A stretch of 64,000 bases of DNA from Hyposmocoma kahamanoa (GCF_003589595.1 NW_020653770.1:3354486-3418485); one strand, 5' to 3'; shown: positions 51,175 to 63,226, counted from the first letter of the stretch. Notes: generated from the sequence alone by a model not told the origin. Numbers and translations are program-made.

Positions 51175-51349
51175 GGGTCGTATTCCAGAACTCTACTCAA
51201 TGCTCAAGTCAGGACTTAAGCAGACTTGAGTATGACTTCAAGCACTGGAAATACGACCCTAATGGCAAGGGCTTGAGTATGATTTTTAGTGCTTACTGCA
51301 ATACTCAAGTCCTGACTTGAGTATTGAGTAGAGTTCTAGAATACGACCC
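51175..51349. mobile_element. Palindromic miniature element M2, copy 2 (175 bp)
   Basis: Ends 'GGGTCGTATTCCAGAACTCT' and its complement; the same arm sequence and the same total length as the copy at 13420. Flanks are AAAA and TTAAAA, so the TTA duplication seen in copy 1 is kept only on the right. Confidence 0.8.
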
Positions 51350-52065
51350 TTAAAATCTCGTACCTAGTACTCAACCAAAGAAGGTACCCGACTTTAAGAA
51401 CCCTCATTATGCAACGATTGCATAAAATACTATTTTGTAATCCCAATCATTATTAATATATACTGTAATATTTTTATTACCAATGTGCCAAGGCAACCGC
51501 ATCAATTGGCTGGTCTCAAACTATAGAATTCCCTGTACTATGTGTAGCAGACCAACGCAATTCTAGGGCATTTCCCAGAACACGCGGACGGGAACCAGCC
51601 CCATATCTGTCTACATTAGCTTTGGTTATAGTGACCCTACTTACCGACACTTAAGGTACACGAAAAGGGTACTATAACCTGTGCGCGCATGTGTACCTTG
51701 CAACTTCAGGTTCTGATCAACCAGTGTACAGGGTTGTCACGGAACTCTGTCATTGATTTCGTCCGGTGCTCGAGAGGCTAGGGCCTCGGCTTATCCTACC
51801 CCGGATGCACGTACAGTGGGTACGTCCCTATTTTCCAGATAGGCACCGGAGCTGTAGGCTCGCTCACTTCCCGTTGCGCTTTACACAAGTAGCGGTTGCC
51901 ATCGCTTAGCCGCCACCGTCTCTAAAGTCCACTACCAAATCTTCTCATTGGTAGTGGAGCTGTAAGACACGCTCACTTTATCACTCCAGTTCCCAATAAC
52001 CTCAGCGGCTGGAGGGACTGGAGGATATATAGCAGACGAGATCCAATTTCAAAAAGTTCATTCTC
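51350..52065. other. GC-richer unassigned DNA, probably repeat-derived
   Basis: 51720-52060 is distinctly GC-richer ('GTGCTCGAGAGGCTAGGGCC', 'GCTGTAGGCTCGCTCACTTC', 'GGAGCTGTAAGACACGCTCA'), with two imperfect direct copies of a 'GGAGCTGTA.G..CGCTCACTT' block at 51850 and 51957. It may be the body of the SINE whose tRNA-like head follows on the minus strand. Confidence 0.4.
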
Positions 52066-52138
52066 CATTGGTACTACCGGGAATCGAACTCGGACCTCCG
52101 CATCCAGCGCCTACAATGTCAACTGTTAGGCCACCGAA
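52066..52138 (-). repeat. tRNA-like SINE head
   Basis: Minus strand 'CTTCGGTGGCCTAACAGTTG' with an A-box-like start and 'GAGTTCGATTCCCGGTAGTA' with a perfect B box. Similar in layout to S2 but with a different acceptor part, so possibly a separate family. Confidence 0.6.
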
Positions 52139-53624
52139 GTTGTCAAAGATATTACACATATACTTCCTTCACACTGCACTTCTTCGCACTGCGTCCGATT
52201 AGTATACGTTCCGAATCCAAGACTACATACATCTAGAAATCTCGGACGTACTTCGGATGTCGCTTGTGCACTAAGTCCGATTCGAATACGAGAAAGTACT
52301 AATATCGCTTGTACACTTAGAGCAGAGAACAAAAAGTAATAAGAATGGACACTCTCCGCCCCTCCCTAGATTTAGATACAGCACCACGCCCCGCACATTG
52401 ACGGTCACATTGAGTGAACGGCAACAAGGTTGGCGGCGAATCGTTTTCGCGCTAAAACGGCTTTGATAATTGAATATTTTTCATTTATTCATTACGAAAC
52501 TCGTACGTTAATACATAACATCATTGCTCGTTACTATTTATAATGGTCGTGAATTGTGCTATTTACGGCTATTTATTATTGTCTAAACGCGATAAAGAGA
52601 GGAGTTTCTTTCGTTTTCCGAAAGATGAAACGAAGATGACGATATTTATTTAGTGCAGAGTACCGGAACTTACTTACTAGAAGCCATAATTTCGTGAGCT
52701 AGTAGACAAAGGTTCTAGAAGTTTCAATTTGTATTGCGGATAAATATTACGTAATGAATATACCTAATTATTAACAAGGTAATGATAAACTTGGACACGC
52801 AATTTCAATACCTTGGTTATCTTATTTAAAAGTACCTGTCCAAAGTATAACATTTTAAGAGCTTTTAATTGATTTTTTAAATAAATATTCAATATTATTC
52901 TAGTTAGTGAATAAATCAAAAATATAATATTATATCGATATAAATACCTAATGAGCATGTGTAATTATTAGAATTCTATTAATAGAATTAAACATAACAG
53001 ATTCGCTTCAGAATTTTCGGTATGTTGTAGCTTTGACCACGTAACGTATTTGTACGAGAAAGTGATGGGTAACCCTGCCACTTCACGCACACATTTGCGC
53101 GTTGGCAGATAGCGTCTTGCTGTATGTAGTTTAGTAGGTAAATAACTTTCGACCGTTGTATGGAGTGTCCGGGGTGTGCTTAGAGATAAAATGATCCCTG
53201 TGACATTTCGGACCGTTTTTCTCGGATTCGGAACTGACACGAATCGGACGTAATACGTAAACGTTCCAAATGTTACTCAACAGTTGGACTTGGACTTTCT
53301 TTAAACATTTTTATTATTAATTTTAATTTATAAATGTTCCTGTCTAGAGAACGTGTATTCTTTTCTCTATGCTGACAATTATTGTTAGTGCTCCGCATCA
53401 TTATTTTTCGTCAGGCATAAAAACAAAATTCTCGCCTTCCTACGTTTTAATCGCCCTTGACGCCGAAAATCTTGGAGTACCAAATCATCATATTGCAGGC
53501 GGGAGACAAATAAAAGGGTCTCTTTGAGCGTCGCTAAGATGCTCTCATAGCTGCCAAGTGACGGTATAAAAGAAGGCTATGAAATTATTTTAATTAAAAA
53601 AAATGCTTACCTATTGACATTGGC
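52139..53624. other. No recognisable gene
   Basis: Short scattered 'GATTCGAATAC' and 'CGGACGTA' words recur at 52200-52330 and 53215-53260 and may be decayed repeats. Frames at 52126, 52764 and 52968 have no motif. Confidence 0.35.
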
Positions 53625-53706
53625 TTTATAATAATAATAATAATAAATAAATAATAATAAATTATTTATTATTATTATTTATTATTTATTATTATTATTA
53701 TTATTG
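53625..53706. repeat. (TAA)n/(TTA)n palindromic microsatellite
   Basis: Repeats of ATA with ATAA units switch at about 53664 to the reverse-complement TTA units, giving a palindrome of about 80 bases made of simple repeats. Confidence 0.85.
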
Positions 53707-53789
53707 GCTTTATAGTATTAAGTTTATTGAATACCACAATGTTTTACAATCAAGACATTCAATTATTTTTTTGTGAAATTATTCTACTC

Positions 53790-54290
53790 TAAAGGAAGTC
53801 TCTTCACTAATTGATCAAGTACACAGAATAACCAATACCATACAACAGGCAATGGAGGAAAAGAAAGTTTGCTCCGAAATCTTTTTAGATGTTGCGCAAG
53901 CTTTTGATAAAGTTTGGCACGAATGTCTAATTCGTAAATTAAGAAATATATTTCCATATCAATATACAAACCTTCTGGAATCCTATTTAACCAGTAGGTA
54001 TTTCAGACTTAAACAAGAAGACGCATATTCAGAGTTAAAAGAATTAAAAGCTGGAGTGCCACAAGGAAGTGTTTTGCGCCCAATTCTTTACCTTTATATT
54101 CTAACGATATACCGGAACCCATTGACAATACCATTGCTTTTTTTGCGGATGACGCAAATAGCTGTAGGAAAGAATCGCTAGAAAGAGGTCAGTAAAGTTT
54201 AAAAAGCCATTAACCAATACTTTGAGTGGACCAAGAAGTGGCGAATAAGCTAAATGAAACTAAATCAGTGGACATTGACTTAAGTTACAA
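53790..54290 (+). pseudogene. Jockey-type LINE, reverse-transcriptase palm fragment
   Basis: From 53815 the plus strand reads 'QVHRITNTIQQAMEEKKVCS', 'EIFLDVAQAFDKVWHECLIR', 'ESYLTSRYFRLKQEDAYSEL' and 'KELKAGVPQGSVLRPILYLY'. This contains the FLDVAQAFD catalytic Asp region and the GVPQGSVL motif; the G of the usual SVLGP is changed to R. A frameshift at about 54105 leads to 'PEPIDNTIAFFADDANSCRK' in another frame, so the FADD catalytic pair is still spelled out. The rest of the element is missing. It is the only place in the window with both RT catalytic boxes in near-original form. Confidence 0.85.
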
Positions 54291-55744
54291 AAAACAAAAA
54301 TTCTTTATGTTACTTTTACTTTAAGAAATTATGTTAATTTAAAATTGCTTATTAGTCTTGTAAAATGGCTAGATTGTAATTAGTTATAAGGTTTTGTTTC
54401 GTTTTATAAGAAATTTGAAAAAATACTCCACTAGTTTGTTATTATTATTAATACAAATGTAAGCAAAATAGTATTAATGGTAGTAAGGTAGATTATTTTA
54501 ATTTATGTTTGTAAATTTGTGTTAAATTGACTACACGGTTAAAACAGATTAGTTAGAAAAAGACAAAATTCTTTTTATCAAGACAAATTTATTAAATCCA
54601 ACAAAACGATCCTCTCCCTATAGACGCTAGAGAATAATTACTTGATAATAGTAAAAAAACGTCTCAAAAGTGTATTTTGGTTATAAAACAGAAATATTTA
54701 ATTTAAGAGCAATACGTATTGTTTCTTTGGATAAATGACTGTTTATGATTTTTATGATTACAAGCACAAGTAAAAGTAATCGTTACCGCGTGCGCCTTCG
54801 GCGACATGTCACGACAACATTGACTATGAAAACGCAACGAAATTTTGCTTTAAGAATATACTCTAGAATTTAGAATATTAATCTGAATAGCAAACTACTT
54901 CTTTTTTTGTTTAAGAATATATTTTCTTATTATACACCGAAGAAATTTTGAATTCATTTAAGATTATTTAAATTTGATGTAAGAGGTAAAAATTTCTTGA
55001 TGTAAGTAATGTCCAATTAATTGATTAGAAATGAAATAAAATCTTGGAGTGAACGTATTTGTCTAAAAGTTAGAATAAAGTTAAGAGTAAAATTGTATTA
55101 GAAAAAGATAAGCAGTATTTTTGTAATGACAATAATTTATTACTTTTAAAGAATATTTTTTCAGAATTAGCAAATATTTTGAGAAATTGCTCTTTCTTAT
55201 TAGTAGAAATCCTTTATTTATGTGTAGATTTTATAGTCGAAAAGTGATAGCTTCTATAACTTCGTAATTGATTTCCTGGACGCATGCGATAGTCAAGATA
55301 AATTAAGAAAAGAAGGCTCGGATACAAAAAACTCACAGTAACTTTTCGAATACATTTTGATCCAACGGCTGTATGTTCTCACTCATAATTTTTGTGTGAT
55401 TGTGAAGTGTGAATAAAAAGCGTTTTTTGAAATTTTATTCTCCTACCGAGTCTCCTGGTGGGAAAAAATTTACACAAAGATCGAAAGAATCGTTTTAACA
55501 ACTTTTTACCATAGTGCCATCTGTGAGAAATCTGTTTTTTTTTATGTCACATACCTCTAAAGAACACATACAGCATTTTACATTCTTAATTATAATCGAG
55601 CACGTATTGTAAACATTTTTATATCATATCATTTTATATCACAGATAAGAATCTTTGCCTTTAAAATTCTTTCAGGATTTGAATCGTATGGTCTAAAAAT
55701 CTTTATTTGTGACGCGTAAGAAATATTTCAAAGTATACTGGATT
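54291..55744. other. AT-rich stretch without gene
   Basis: Extremely A/T-rich with no open frame of interest; could be decayed 3' sequence of the LINE before it, but no tail is visible. Confidence 0.4.
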
Positions 55745-56032
55745 TTTTTATTGTTCCAAGTGACGGGACGAACTACTAATGCGCCTGGTGGTAAGTGGCA
55801 CGCCTGTTCAGAACAGTTCCAGTAAAACTCAGAGCTTTAAATTGTAAAGATCTTCGGGCCACTGCGCCCGTGACCGCGAGACATTAAGTTGACAAGTCCC
55901 ATGACAATTTCACCATCACTCCTACCCTTCAAAACAGGAACGCAATAATGATTATGCATGACAGTGGAAATATGTAAGGTGGCAGAAATTCCCTGGACAA
56001 ACTCTTTTAAAAGAAGTTCTACTGTTACCATA
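55745..56032 (-). repeat. Family A copy (reverse orientation)
   Basis: Starts 'CCAAGTGACGGGACGAACTA', continues 'GCGCCTGGTGGTAAGTGGCA', 'CAGAGCTTTAAATTGTAAAG', 'GACAAGTCCCATGACAATTT', and ends 'AAAAGAAGTTCTACT'. Nearly full length with small deletions. Confidence 0.75.
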
Positions 56033-56324
56033 ATGTACTTATTTACAGAATTTAATAAAGAAAACTGAAATAAGAAACCAAATTCCCATTTACCCCAAAT
56101 TTCATGCTAAGTATAGCTTTACACAGAAATTCTTCTGTTTCCTGGGAGGTCACTTGTACAAGTACAGCAATTCCAAAATCTACGTTTATAATCTGTGCAG
56201 GCATGATTGCAAAGTTACATTGATGAAATGGCTTTTAACAATGGACTATGACACTAGTGAAAATTTAATAAAAGTCACTAAATAAATGTAATTATTTTAA
56301 ATATTATAATATATATTATTCAGA

Positions 56325-56400
56325 ACTCACACACACGCTTACATACACACACACTCACACACACACTGACATACACACACAAACACACACACAAATTTCA
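56325..56400. repeat. (CA)n microsatellite
   Basis: Interrupted CACACA repeat over about 75 bases, next to the LINE-type tail that follows. Confidence 0.85.
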
Positions 56401-56469
56401 CTCACGAAACATCTTTATATCTTTCCTTTTAGATTATATACTTACCTTTTTGAAAACTAAATAAATAAA

Positions 56470-56650
56470 TTGTAACGGGGTGGGAGCCTGGAGATTTGTA
56501 ACACAGGTCTAGTTACCTAGTACGAACTCCAGACTCTCGCTTAAGATAGCTAACTTTAGACATTATTAAGACTTGTTTAACATATAATTATAATGTACAA
56601 TCTTCCTTATGTGAGAGTGAATAAATAAATATCTAAATAAATATCTTAAA
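56470..56650 (+). repeat. LINE-type 3' tail
   Basis: 'GGAGCCTGGAGATTTGTAAC', 'ACAGGTCTAGTTACCTAGTA', 'CGAACTCCAGACTCTCGC' match the minus strand of 28505-28690 in order, ending in 'AATAAATAAATATC'. Confidence 0.5.
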
Positions 56651-57623
56651 TGGCATCAAAAATTTGTAGTACTATGACAATAAAAACTTTATTATGCGGT
56701 ACCTTTGTTTGAAGTTTTTTTCTGACATTGTCACTTAGCCCCTTTTGCCAAAAGGCAACGGTCGGTATAATTTTGTAACACCAAAGTAACAATCAACTTT
56801 GTAATGGTGATGGTAGTATAATATCCGATGACTGCGGACGAGGTTGGGGATAGACAATTAAGAAAATGATTCAAAAGGCGTAAATAGAGAAATTCTTGCA
56901 TATAATTTACTAACTCATAAATTACTCGCTGAAGGAAAAACTTTTCGGGAGGTAATAATTTTAATAAGATATAATTTTGTGAGTTCATCGCTTTAAAAGA
57001 ACGATCGTTTTTTGTTCAAAAAATGAAAGAAGTTTTTTATTTCCCAAGAGATGTTATAAGTGTCTTACAGCTCACATGCCTTTCTATATTATTATATATA
57101 TATGTATTTTCTTGGATTTGAATCGGACTTACTGGTCAAGCGACAGTCGAAGTGGGTCCGAGTTTTCTAGATTTGTATAGTCTCGGATGCAATGCGCAGA
57201 CGCGCCTAGGGTCTTATAGATTTATCATCAAAGCGTTTTACTTTAAAACAAATCCCTTAGAGCTAAAAACCACTTAACGCACTACCAAATTCAAAATGCC
57301 GATTCTATTTTAACTTTCGCGTTCGGGGAAAATTTCTATTATTATAAACACTGTAGGATGTTTCTCTGAACACCCTTATCAATGTCAAGTGTGTTTTCAA
57401 TACTTCCATTTTGTATTTAACTGTGTAATTTTCACCGACATTACAAACGCGTATGCAATTGTAGCTTCAGAATTTTCAATGAATTACTAACGTTGCCTTA
57501 CTTCTCAAACTCGTATCCAATAAAGAGTGATTGTTTTTGTATATCCAATCCATTTTTTGCATTTCAGTGACTGTGTATTAAGATATGAGTTTGAGAAAGT
57601 AAGGTGACGATAAATGATTTTTA
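56651..57623. other. No recognisable feature
   Basis: The minus frame at 56731-56988 lacks motifs. A 'GATTTGAATCGGACTTACTG' block at 57115 recalls words near 52270 but too briefly to call. Confidence 0.35.
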
Positions 57624-58206
57624 TCCGCTCACGCGATACACGCAGCCGTAGACGCATACCACATCTAGAGGTGCCGGTGATGATTTTATACCGATTTATC
57701 GGATATCGAAGTTATAACAGGTAAAATAACTAATATTAATTGCTATTTCGGTAACTACTCTAGCAAACCATAAAGTTTTTAATGTCTGGGTCTGTCATTT
57801 AAAAAAAATAAACAACTTCAAAAATACGTCACGACAATCGTGTGTGTTATTGTTTGGGCTGGTGATTTCGGTGTTTATTTATTGTAAACATTCCGTAAGT
57901 AGCGGTTTTTAAGTTTACCCTGAATATAAATGTTTATAAACTACACTTTAAGGAGTAATTTCATGGTAAACGTTAGAACCACTCAAACGGAATATTATGA
58001 TATTTATCCAAGTACACCAAAAATTTCATTACTTTTACTGCATTTTATTTGAGCTGTTTTTGTTGGTAGTACGGAGGGTATTTATTTAGCAATGCAGAAT
58101 AATAATTTTTATTTATAAAAACTTGTATTTAAACTGAATGCTTTTCTAATTTGCAAAATCAAATAGCCGCCATTTTGCGGTAGGAGGAGCGCATCGCGTG
58201 AGCGGA
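57624..58206 (-). mobile_element. Miniature DNA transposon M1, copy 3
   Basis: Ends 'TCCGCTCACGCGAT' and 'ATCGCGTGAGCGGA' are perfect inverted repeats flanked by TA (57622-57623 and 58207-58208). Same orientation as copy 2; 27 bases shorter, mainly because of one deletion near 58035 that removes the 'GTGCTTTTTAAGTGCAGG' block. Confidence 0.85.
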
Positions 58207-58374
58207 TATGGATCCTCAAGAGGACTGCTAATTGGGATGCAACGCGGAGTAGTTGCGTATTAGTACTTATTAGTGTACCAGATAACGCAACTAGTACTAA
58301 ATAGCTATTTTTGTAACTAATTTGTTTTCCAATAACGAGCGGCAATTTTCCACAGCTACTTTTTTATGTGAGGA

Positions 58375-58830
58375 AGTGGTCATCGTCGCCCATGGACATC
58401 TGCAACATCAGATGAGCTGCCTATGCGTTGCCAGCCTTTGAGAGCCCTATAAATACGCTTTTTGAAGAACCCCATATCATAGTGCAAAGAAAATAGTTCA
58501 GGAGGAAGATCATTCCACATCTTGCAGGCTCGAGGAAGGAACGACAGAGATGCCAGCGAGATCTTACAATGCCAGGCATCTAAGATGTGGAGATGGCTCT
58601 ACTCCTTTGACGGGAAGTGCGATAGCAGAAACGAGACGGTGGCACCAGTTCGAAAAGTTCCTCCGAGCATTCCCCTTTATAAAGACGGTAGAATACTCAA
58701 AGAGAGCCAACGTCTCTCCGTAGGCTAAGGGGCTCACCGTCTGCGAGTTTGGGATTGTCGACAATACGAACAGTATTTGGGAGCAGCCGGTATTTGGGAG
58801 CTCCTGCCCAGAGACGTACATGTGTTTATA
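58375..58830 (-). pseudogene. LINE C-terminal fragment (jockey-like), multiple frames
   Basis: The minus strand contains in order 'NTVRIVDNPKLADGEPLSL', 'YKGECSEELFE', 'FLPRACKMWNDLPPELF', 'YDMGFFKKRIYRAL' and the end 'GWQRIGSSSDVADVHGR', spread over three frames. These are the last 140 residues of the same LINE group as 18925 and 21995. The extreme end 'GCCCATGGACATCTGCAACA' is a well-known lepidopteran repeat motif. Confidence 0.7.
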
Positions 58831-59564
58831 TATACAACAAAAGTCGGTGATATTCTAATTTCTAGTGATAACAACGAATCAACTAGATGGAGCTTATTAC
58901 ATAATTTTTTATGGTACTGCCGGCTGTTCCTTTATTTTGTTTAGGATTAGCGCCATCTACCCATATTAGAAAGCATTAATTTGTAAATTAGTTTGTGTGC
59001 GGGATGCACCTATGACTGTTTTCAAATCAAACAGCTATTGTATATACTGTGAAGATCTGGAGGCTGGCTTTTGTCTGGTAAGGTTGGTTGTTGGCTCTTC
59101 TTCGGGTTTTTCTATGTATCTCGAGCTTAGGCTGTTTTTGGACTGTGTATATAATGGCGCCATTGCGCCTTTTATAAGTGAGCGAGCCTTCCTTTTCCCG
59201 CAAAAAATTACCTCACCCCCTTTGTACTATTTATTCATCTTTCACGCGTTAATCTATTACAAATACTTTTATGTTATACCTTTCTTACTGCTAATTTGTA
59301 CATAACGTCTTAAAAACTATATAAGTGGTGGTGATAATCGTTATTGGAATAAAACGACACACCTATACAAACTTTATTTCTACCACTTAAGACTATTAGA
59401 ACAAATTAGAGTACAACAAATAAACCTTAAACTATTTACAGAAATATAACGCCATACTTAATACTATTGCGCGGACTTAAAACCACTCGTTGAGTGCAGC
59501 CGTACCGAACAGTTTGTAACACACATTGCCATCTATTGGTACATATACAGTATAGTATAATAGC
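58831..59564. other. No recognisable feature
   Basis: A 102-codon plus frame (58997-59305) has no motif and a repeat-like amino-acid mix. Confidence 0.4.
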
Positions 59565-59722
59565 AATACAGCTCCTTGTGAAAGAATTCAATGAGGAAAA
59601 TAACTGCCATGTTACCTATTTCTGCCGCCAAGCAGTAATGTCAGCATTACTGTGTTCCGGTTTTGATGGGTAAGGGTGCTGGTGAAATTACAGGCACATG
59701 GGACTTGTCAACTTATGGTCTG
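59565..59722 (+). repeat. Family A 5' half
   Basis: 'CAGCTCCTTGTGAAAGAATT', 'TTACCTATTTCTGCCGCCAA', 'GCAGTAATGTCAGCATTACT', 'AAGGGTGCTGGTGAAATTAC', 'GGGACTTGTCAACTTATG'. It stops abruptly halfway through the unit. Confidence 0.75.
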
Positions 59723-59885
59723 TACAGTGAATTTAAAAAAAATGCTCTCCTATAAAGTTATCAAAATGTCGCTTTTTAACCGTCGATATCAATATAAATT
59801 ATATTTTGGCCGATGAAGTACAGTTAAAGCAAAAACAATCAATGTACAAAGTTGCCATCATATAAAAATATATTCCATAAAGTTT

Positions 59886-60520
59886 CATGATTCAGATTCA
59901 GATTCAGATTCGTTTATTTCTCAAATATAACATTACAGTATAAATTGCGCTACATGTCAAAGTATAAGAAATTATATTGAGATCGTCAGACAAAAAGGAA
60001 AATTATAAGAAAAGTACACAATAATTAGAAAATTAACAATTCATTATTTAATATTGCTGTCATTAAATTATATATCAAATATCATTCTCCATCAAGGATC
60101 GTCATAAGTTGATGACAATTATACAAGAGTATGTTAATGCGGTAAAAATTAGAATAAAAATAGAAAATACTGAATTCATTACAATTTAAAGTCCATAAAT
60201 TCTTTTACGCAGTATATAGGATTTTTCAAGAAAAGGTCTTTCAGCCGGCGCCCAAATATTTCGTCAGACGGTTCAAGTCTGAGAGTAGCGGGTAAACGCT
60301 CATAGTAAGTAGGTCCGATGACACGCGGGTTTTTCTCTGCAAGTGCCATGCGTCGAGGGACTGTTCTCAAATGACCGGTACGGCGAAGTGGGATGCCAGA
60401 AACATTCACAGTACCAAATGAAGACAGATTATTTCTAACATACATTATAATATGGTGCTCCATTTTATTTTTAACCAACCTTGAAGATGAAAGACTATAT
60501 ATGTACTTTGCCTGCATTAA
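59886..60520 (-). pseudogene. LINE C-terminus and 3' tail
   Basis: The minus frame 60517-60179 reads 'MYVRNNLSSFGTVNVSGIPL', 'RVIGPTYYERLPATLRLE' and 'FLKNPIYCVKEFMDFK', the C-terminal end of a non-LTR retrotransposon of the kind ending '...YN.LP......FK..L...L'. The 3' untranslated part ends in four CTGAAT units at 59886-59910, a hexamer tail as in other LINEs here. The reverse transcriptase is gone. Confidence 0.6.
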
Positions 60521-60700
60521 TAATAATAATAATATATTTTTATTCTCTCACATCTGACAGATACATAATAGCAGTATAAAGTTCCAATATACAATTTTGT
60601 GAGAGATAGGAGCCTAAACTAGGATACCGTGTGTCTTAAGATTGTACAGTTTATTAACTCTATTTAAAGTGTATTTAAATTAAATTACATTGGTCACTTC
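60521..60700 (-). repeat. Probable LINE/SINE tail with (ATT)n
   Basis: ATT repeats at 60518-60535 followed on the plus strand by 'TATTCTCTCACATCTGACAG' and 'GTGAGAGATAGGAGCC', like the tail at 28505 but more diverged. Confidence 0.35.
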
Positions 60701-61024
60701 TTATTAATAATGTTAGTTTAACGATAAAGCATGAAAGATCTTGTGTGTGCGTGTGGGTGTCTGTGTTTCATCACATCATCATGTTAATACAATAGTGTAT
60801 TAACTCAAAAAACAGGACTTTCTCAGAATCGATGAAAAACTAATTACTCACTTCCCGCAAAAAAATCATTAAAATGTATATGTTACAGTTTATCATAGAC
60901 ACTTAAACAATTTCTTAAATATATGTAAAAATAAAATTTAGAAAAACAAATTCAAAACAAAGTCGTTGAAAGACCAAGAACAAAGACACGACGCAAGCAC
61001 ATAGAAAAATTCGTGAGGTCCGTT

Positions 61025-61215
61025 GGTTCGTTCCGTGGCTTAGTTGGTATAGCGTCTGGCACGGTATGCAAGAAGACGTCGGTTCGAATCCGGCCGGATC
61101 GAAGGAATTTTTTGAGTGTTTTTTCTGAGTGTTCGATCTTTGTATTAATAATTACAACAAACTAGTGGAGTAATTTAAAAAAAAAATTGAATATCAATTC
61201 AATAAAAATTTAATT
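61025..61215 (+). repeat. tRNA-derived SINE, family S1, full copy
   Basis: Head 'GTTCCGTGGCTTAGTTGGTA' with A box 'TGGCTTAGTTGG', B box 'GGTTCGAATCC', body 'GGATCGAAGGAATTTTTTG', 'GTTCGATCTTTGTATTAATA', 'ACAAACTAGTGGAGTAATTT', ending 'CAATAAAAATTTAATTAAAA'. The most complete S1 copy. A short direct repeat of 'TTTTGAGTG/TTTCTGAGTG' distinguishes it. Confidence 0.8.
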
Positions 61216-61822
61216 AAAACAAATTCAAGTTTTTGAATAAGGATTATTTAGGCCAGAAATAGCTCATATAACGTGTCTCATTTTGAGTTAAGTGAATATC
61301 TTTTGATTGTTTCTTACAATACTCTAACGACGGTTTTTTTTGACGTGTAGAGAGTCAAATTTCACTTTCAGTAATGATATAATATTAAGTTTCACATGTT
61401 TTGAGTTACAATACTATTGTAATAGCAGATATGTCATATTGCGATATGTCTGCGCATGCAGCCACGCTGTAACTGTACATAATTAATTGGTTAAAGTGTT
61501 CAGCATTATTATTTTCTATTTTATAACACACTACACTTCCACTCACAACATCTATAATTAAGAATAAGTAGGAGCAATTCTTATCAAATTTTATCCAAAT
61601 CTGTTTGGTTTTTCCTTGCGATGAGGTAACAAACGTTTAAAATATCACACCAATTATCCGTTAATTAACCTCATTAGCTCAACAAAAAAAAAGAATTATT
61701 GTCAGACACCACAGTCAGGTCCAAAGCTTGTTAGCAGTAGTAACCTTATAGCTAATAAGCATTGATTATAGGTATATAATTACTTTGAAAATTTAAATCT
61801 TCGAAATCAAATTCAAAATTAA
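61216..61822. other. No recognisable feature
   Basis: AT-rich spacer between two SINEs. Confidence 0.4.
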
Positions 61823-61920
61823 CTGCCTCGGTGGCCGAACAGTTACATGGTGACAGAGGTCAGAGGGTTCGATTCCCGGATAGGAAGAAATATTTGTATG
61901 GCCTACATATTTCGACTCAT
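61823..61920 (+). repeat. tRNA-derived SINE, family S2, 3' truncated copy
   Basis: 'CTGCCTCGGTGGCCGAACAG' head, 'AGGGTTCGATTCCCGGATAG' B box and 'GAAATATTTGTATGGCCTAC' body, then unrelated DNA. Part of the anticodon-side region is rearranged ('GGTGACAGAGGTCAGAG'). Confidence 0.7.
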
Positions 61921-62620
61921 CCGTAGAACAAAGACCTATGTGCAAAATGCTGCTTATTCTCGAGACATTATACACTTCGTTCGTTGTTCTTAACTGCAGA
62001 TATCCACAGTCAAGATTGACTGTTGTTCGATTTTATATTTTATATTTTCGAAACTAAACAATAAATACATAAAAAGTCTGAAAACACATTTATATAGGCC
62101 TTTTGAATAACAGGATTATGTTTTAACCTGTTTTCGCTGTATAACCACATCGCACTTTGTTCTTCGGATAAGTCGATTTATTTCTCTCGTCACTTGGAGT
62201 GTAATTTTATTTATTACGTAATTACGTGACCACACTATAAACGCACACAGTAGGTATATATATATATTTTTTGCTATATTTAAGTGCTTTATGATCTATA
62301 ATATAACACAGCAGTTACACGTACGTTGTGTTACTGCTGTGAACACATACACAAATATTTAAGCAGTTTATTTTATTTTGCGACACACACGTCGGTCACT
62401 CATCTTATCTCAGGGCTCATTGAAAACCACCGCCACAGTAAATGGCTGTAGCTTAAGCTGAATGAAGTCCTTTTGCGTACGCCACAACCGCACACATGAT
62501 AGTACAACATTTGTAATCGTTTTCTTTTTTAATTTTAATTTTGTTAATTACGTCTTTTTTTTTGTTTTGCTTGTCTAAGTGGTATCAATATATATATTTT
62601 TTGTATCTATGTGTTGTGGC
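61921..62620. other. No recognisable feature
   Basis: AT-rich; a near-palindromic 'CAGCAGTTACACGTACG' and 'GTTACTGCTGTG' pair is at 62310-62340. Confidence 0.4.
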
Positions 62621-62621
62621 G

Positions 62622-62652
62622 TTGCAATAAATGTCTATTCTATTCTATTCTA
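62622..62652 (+). repeat. (TTCTA)n microsatellite, probable LINE tail
   Basis: 'GCAATAAATG' directly followed by four TATTC/TTCTA units, the shape of a LINE poly-signal plus pentamer tail. Confidence 0.5.
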
Positions 62653-62654
62653 AT

Positions 62655-62745
62655 TTGTAGTTGTCTATGGTGTGGCCATGGCACCCGTGATACAGGGTTT
62701 ACCTAGTGTGGGAGCTGTGAATGTGCGTTATTTAATTTAAATCAC
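62655..62745 (+). repeat. Family S2 SINE, 3' end fragment
   Basis: 'GTAGTTGTCTATGGTGTGGC', 'CATGGCACCCGTGATACAGG', 'GTTTACCTAGTGTGGG' match the last 80 bases of S2. It abuts the pentamer tail, so it may be a 5'-truncated insertion. Confidence 0.65.
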
Positions 62746-63226
62746 ATTTGCTCGTAAATACTATGATTGGATTGTGGCTAAGTTAACTATAACGCCCAAA
62801 ATAAAACTCTCGGGCCTTATTTCTTCCCATTACAGCCATGGTCGGTAAGGAGTTTTTTTTTATTTGTAGCCATCGAGTATATATGCTCGATGTTTGCAGC
62901 ATTACTTACATAGGTAAGGTTCCAGTACAAGCAAGGAGGTTACTTAAGTTCAAAATTAAAACATTTGCTTAAAATGTTATAAACAGAAATTTAATTGTAA
63001 TTCGGCCACATACTACTTACGAGTAAATACTTATTATTTAGAATTTCTTTTAAATGATTTTAATTATTCTTTACTTTTCCAACATTTTAGTACGAGTTGT
63101 ATTATGTATGGAAGAACTGCTAGCTGGCCATCTGTTTTTTTTTTTTATTTGCAAACTCCTTATTTAATTGTTGTGTTGGGAACCATAACCTCTGAAAGTC
63201 GAGTTTTCCGAGTTTTCGACGTGTGA
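62746..63226. other. No recognisable feature
   Basis: AT-rich spacer. Confidence 0.4.

Noticed and set aside
61025..61100. Functional tRNA gene
   Set aside because: The head belongs to a multi-copy SINE with a shared body and A-rich end; the cloverleaf stems are incomplete.
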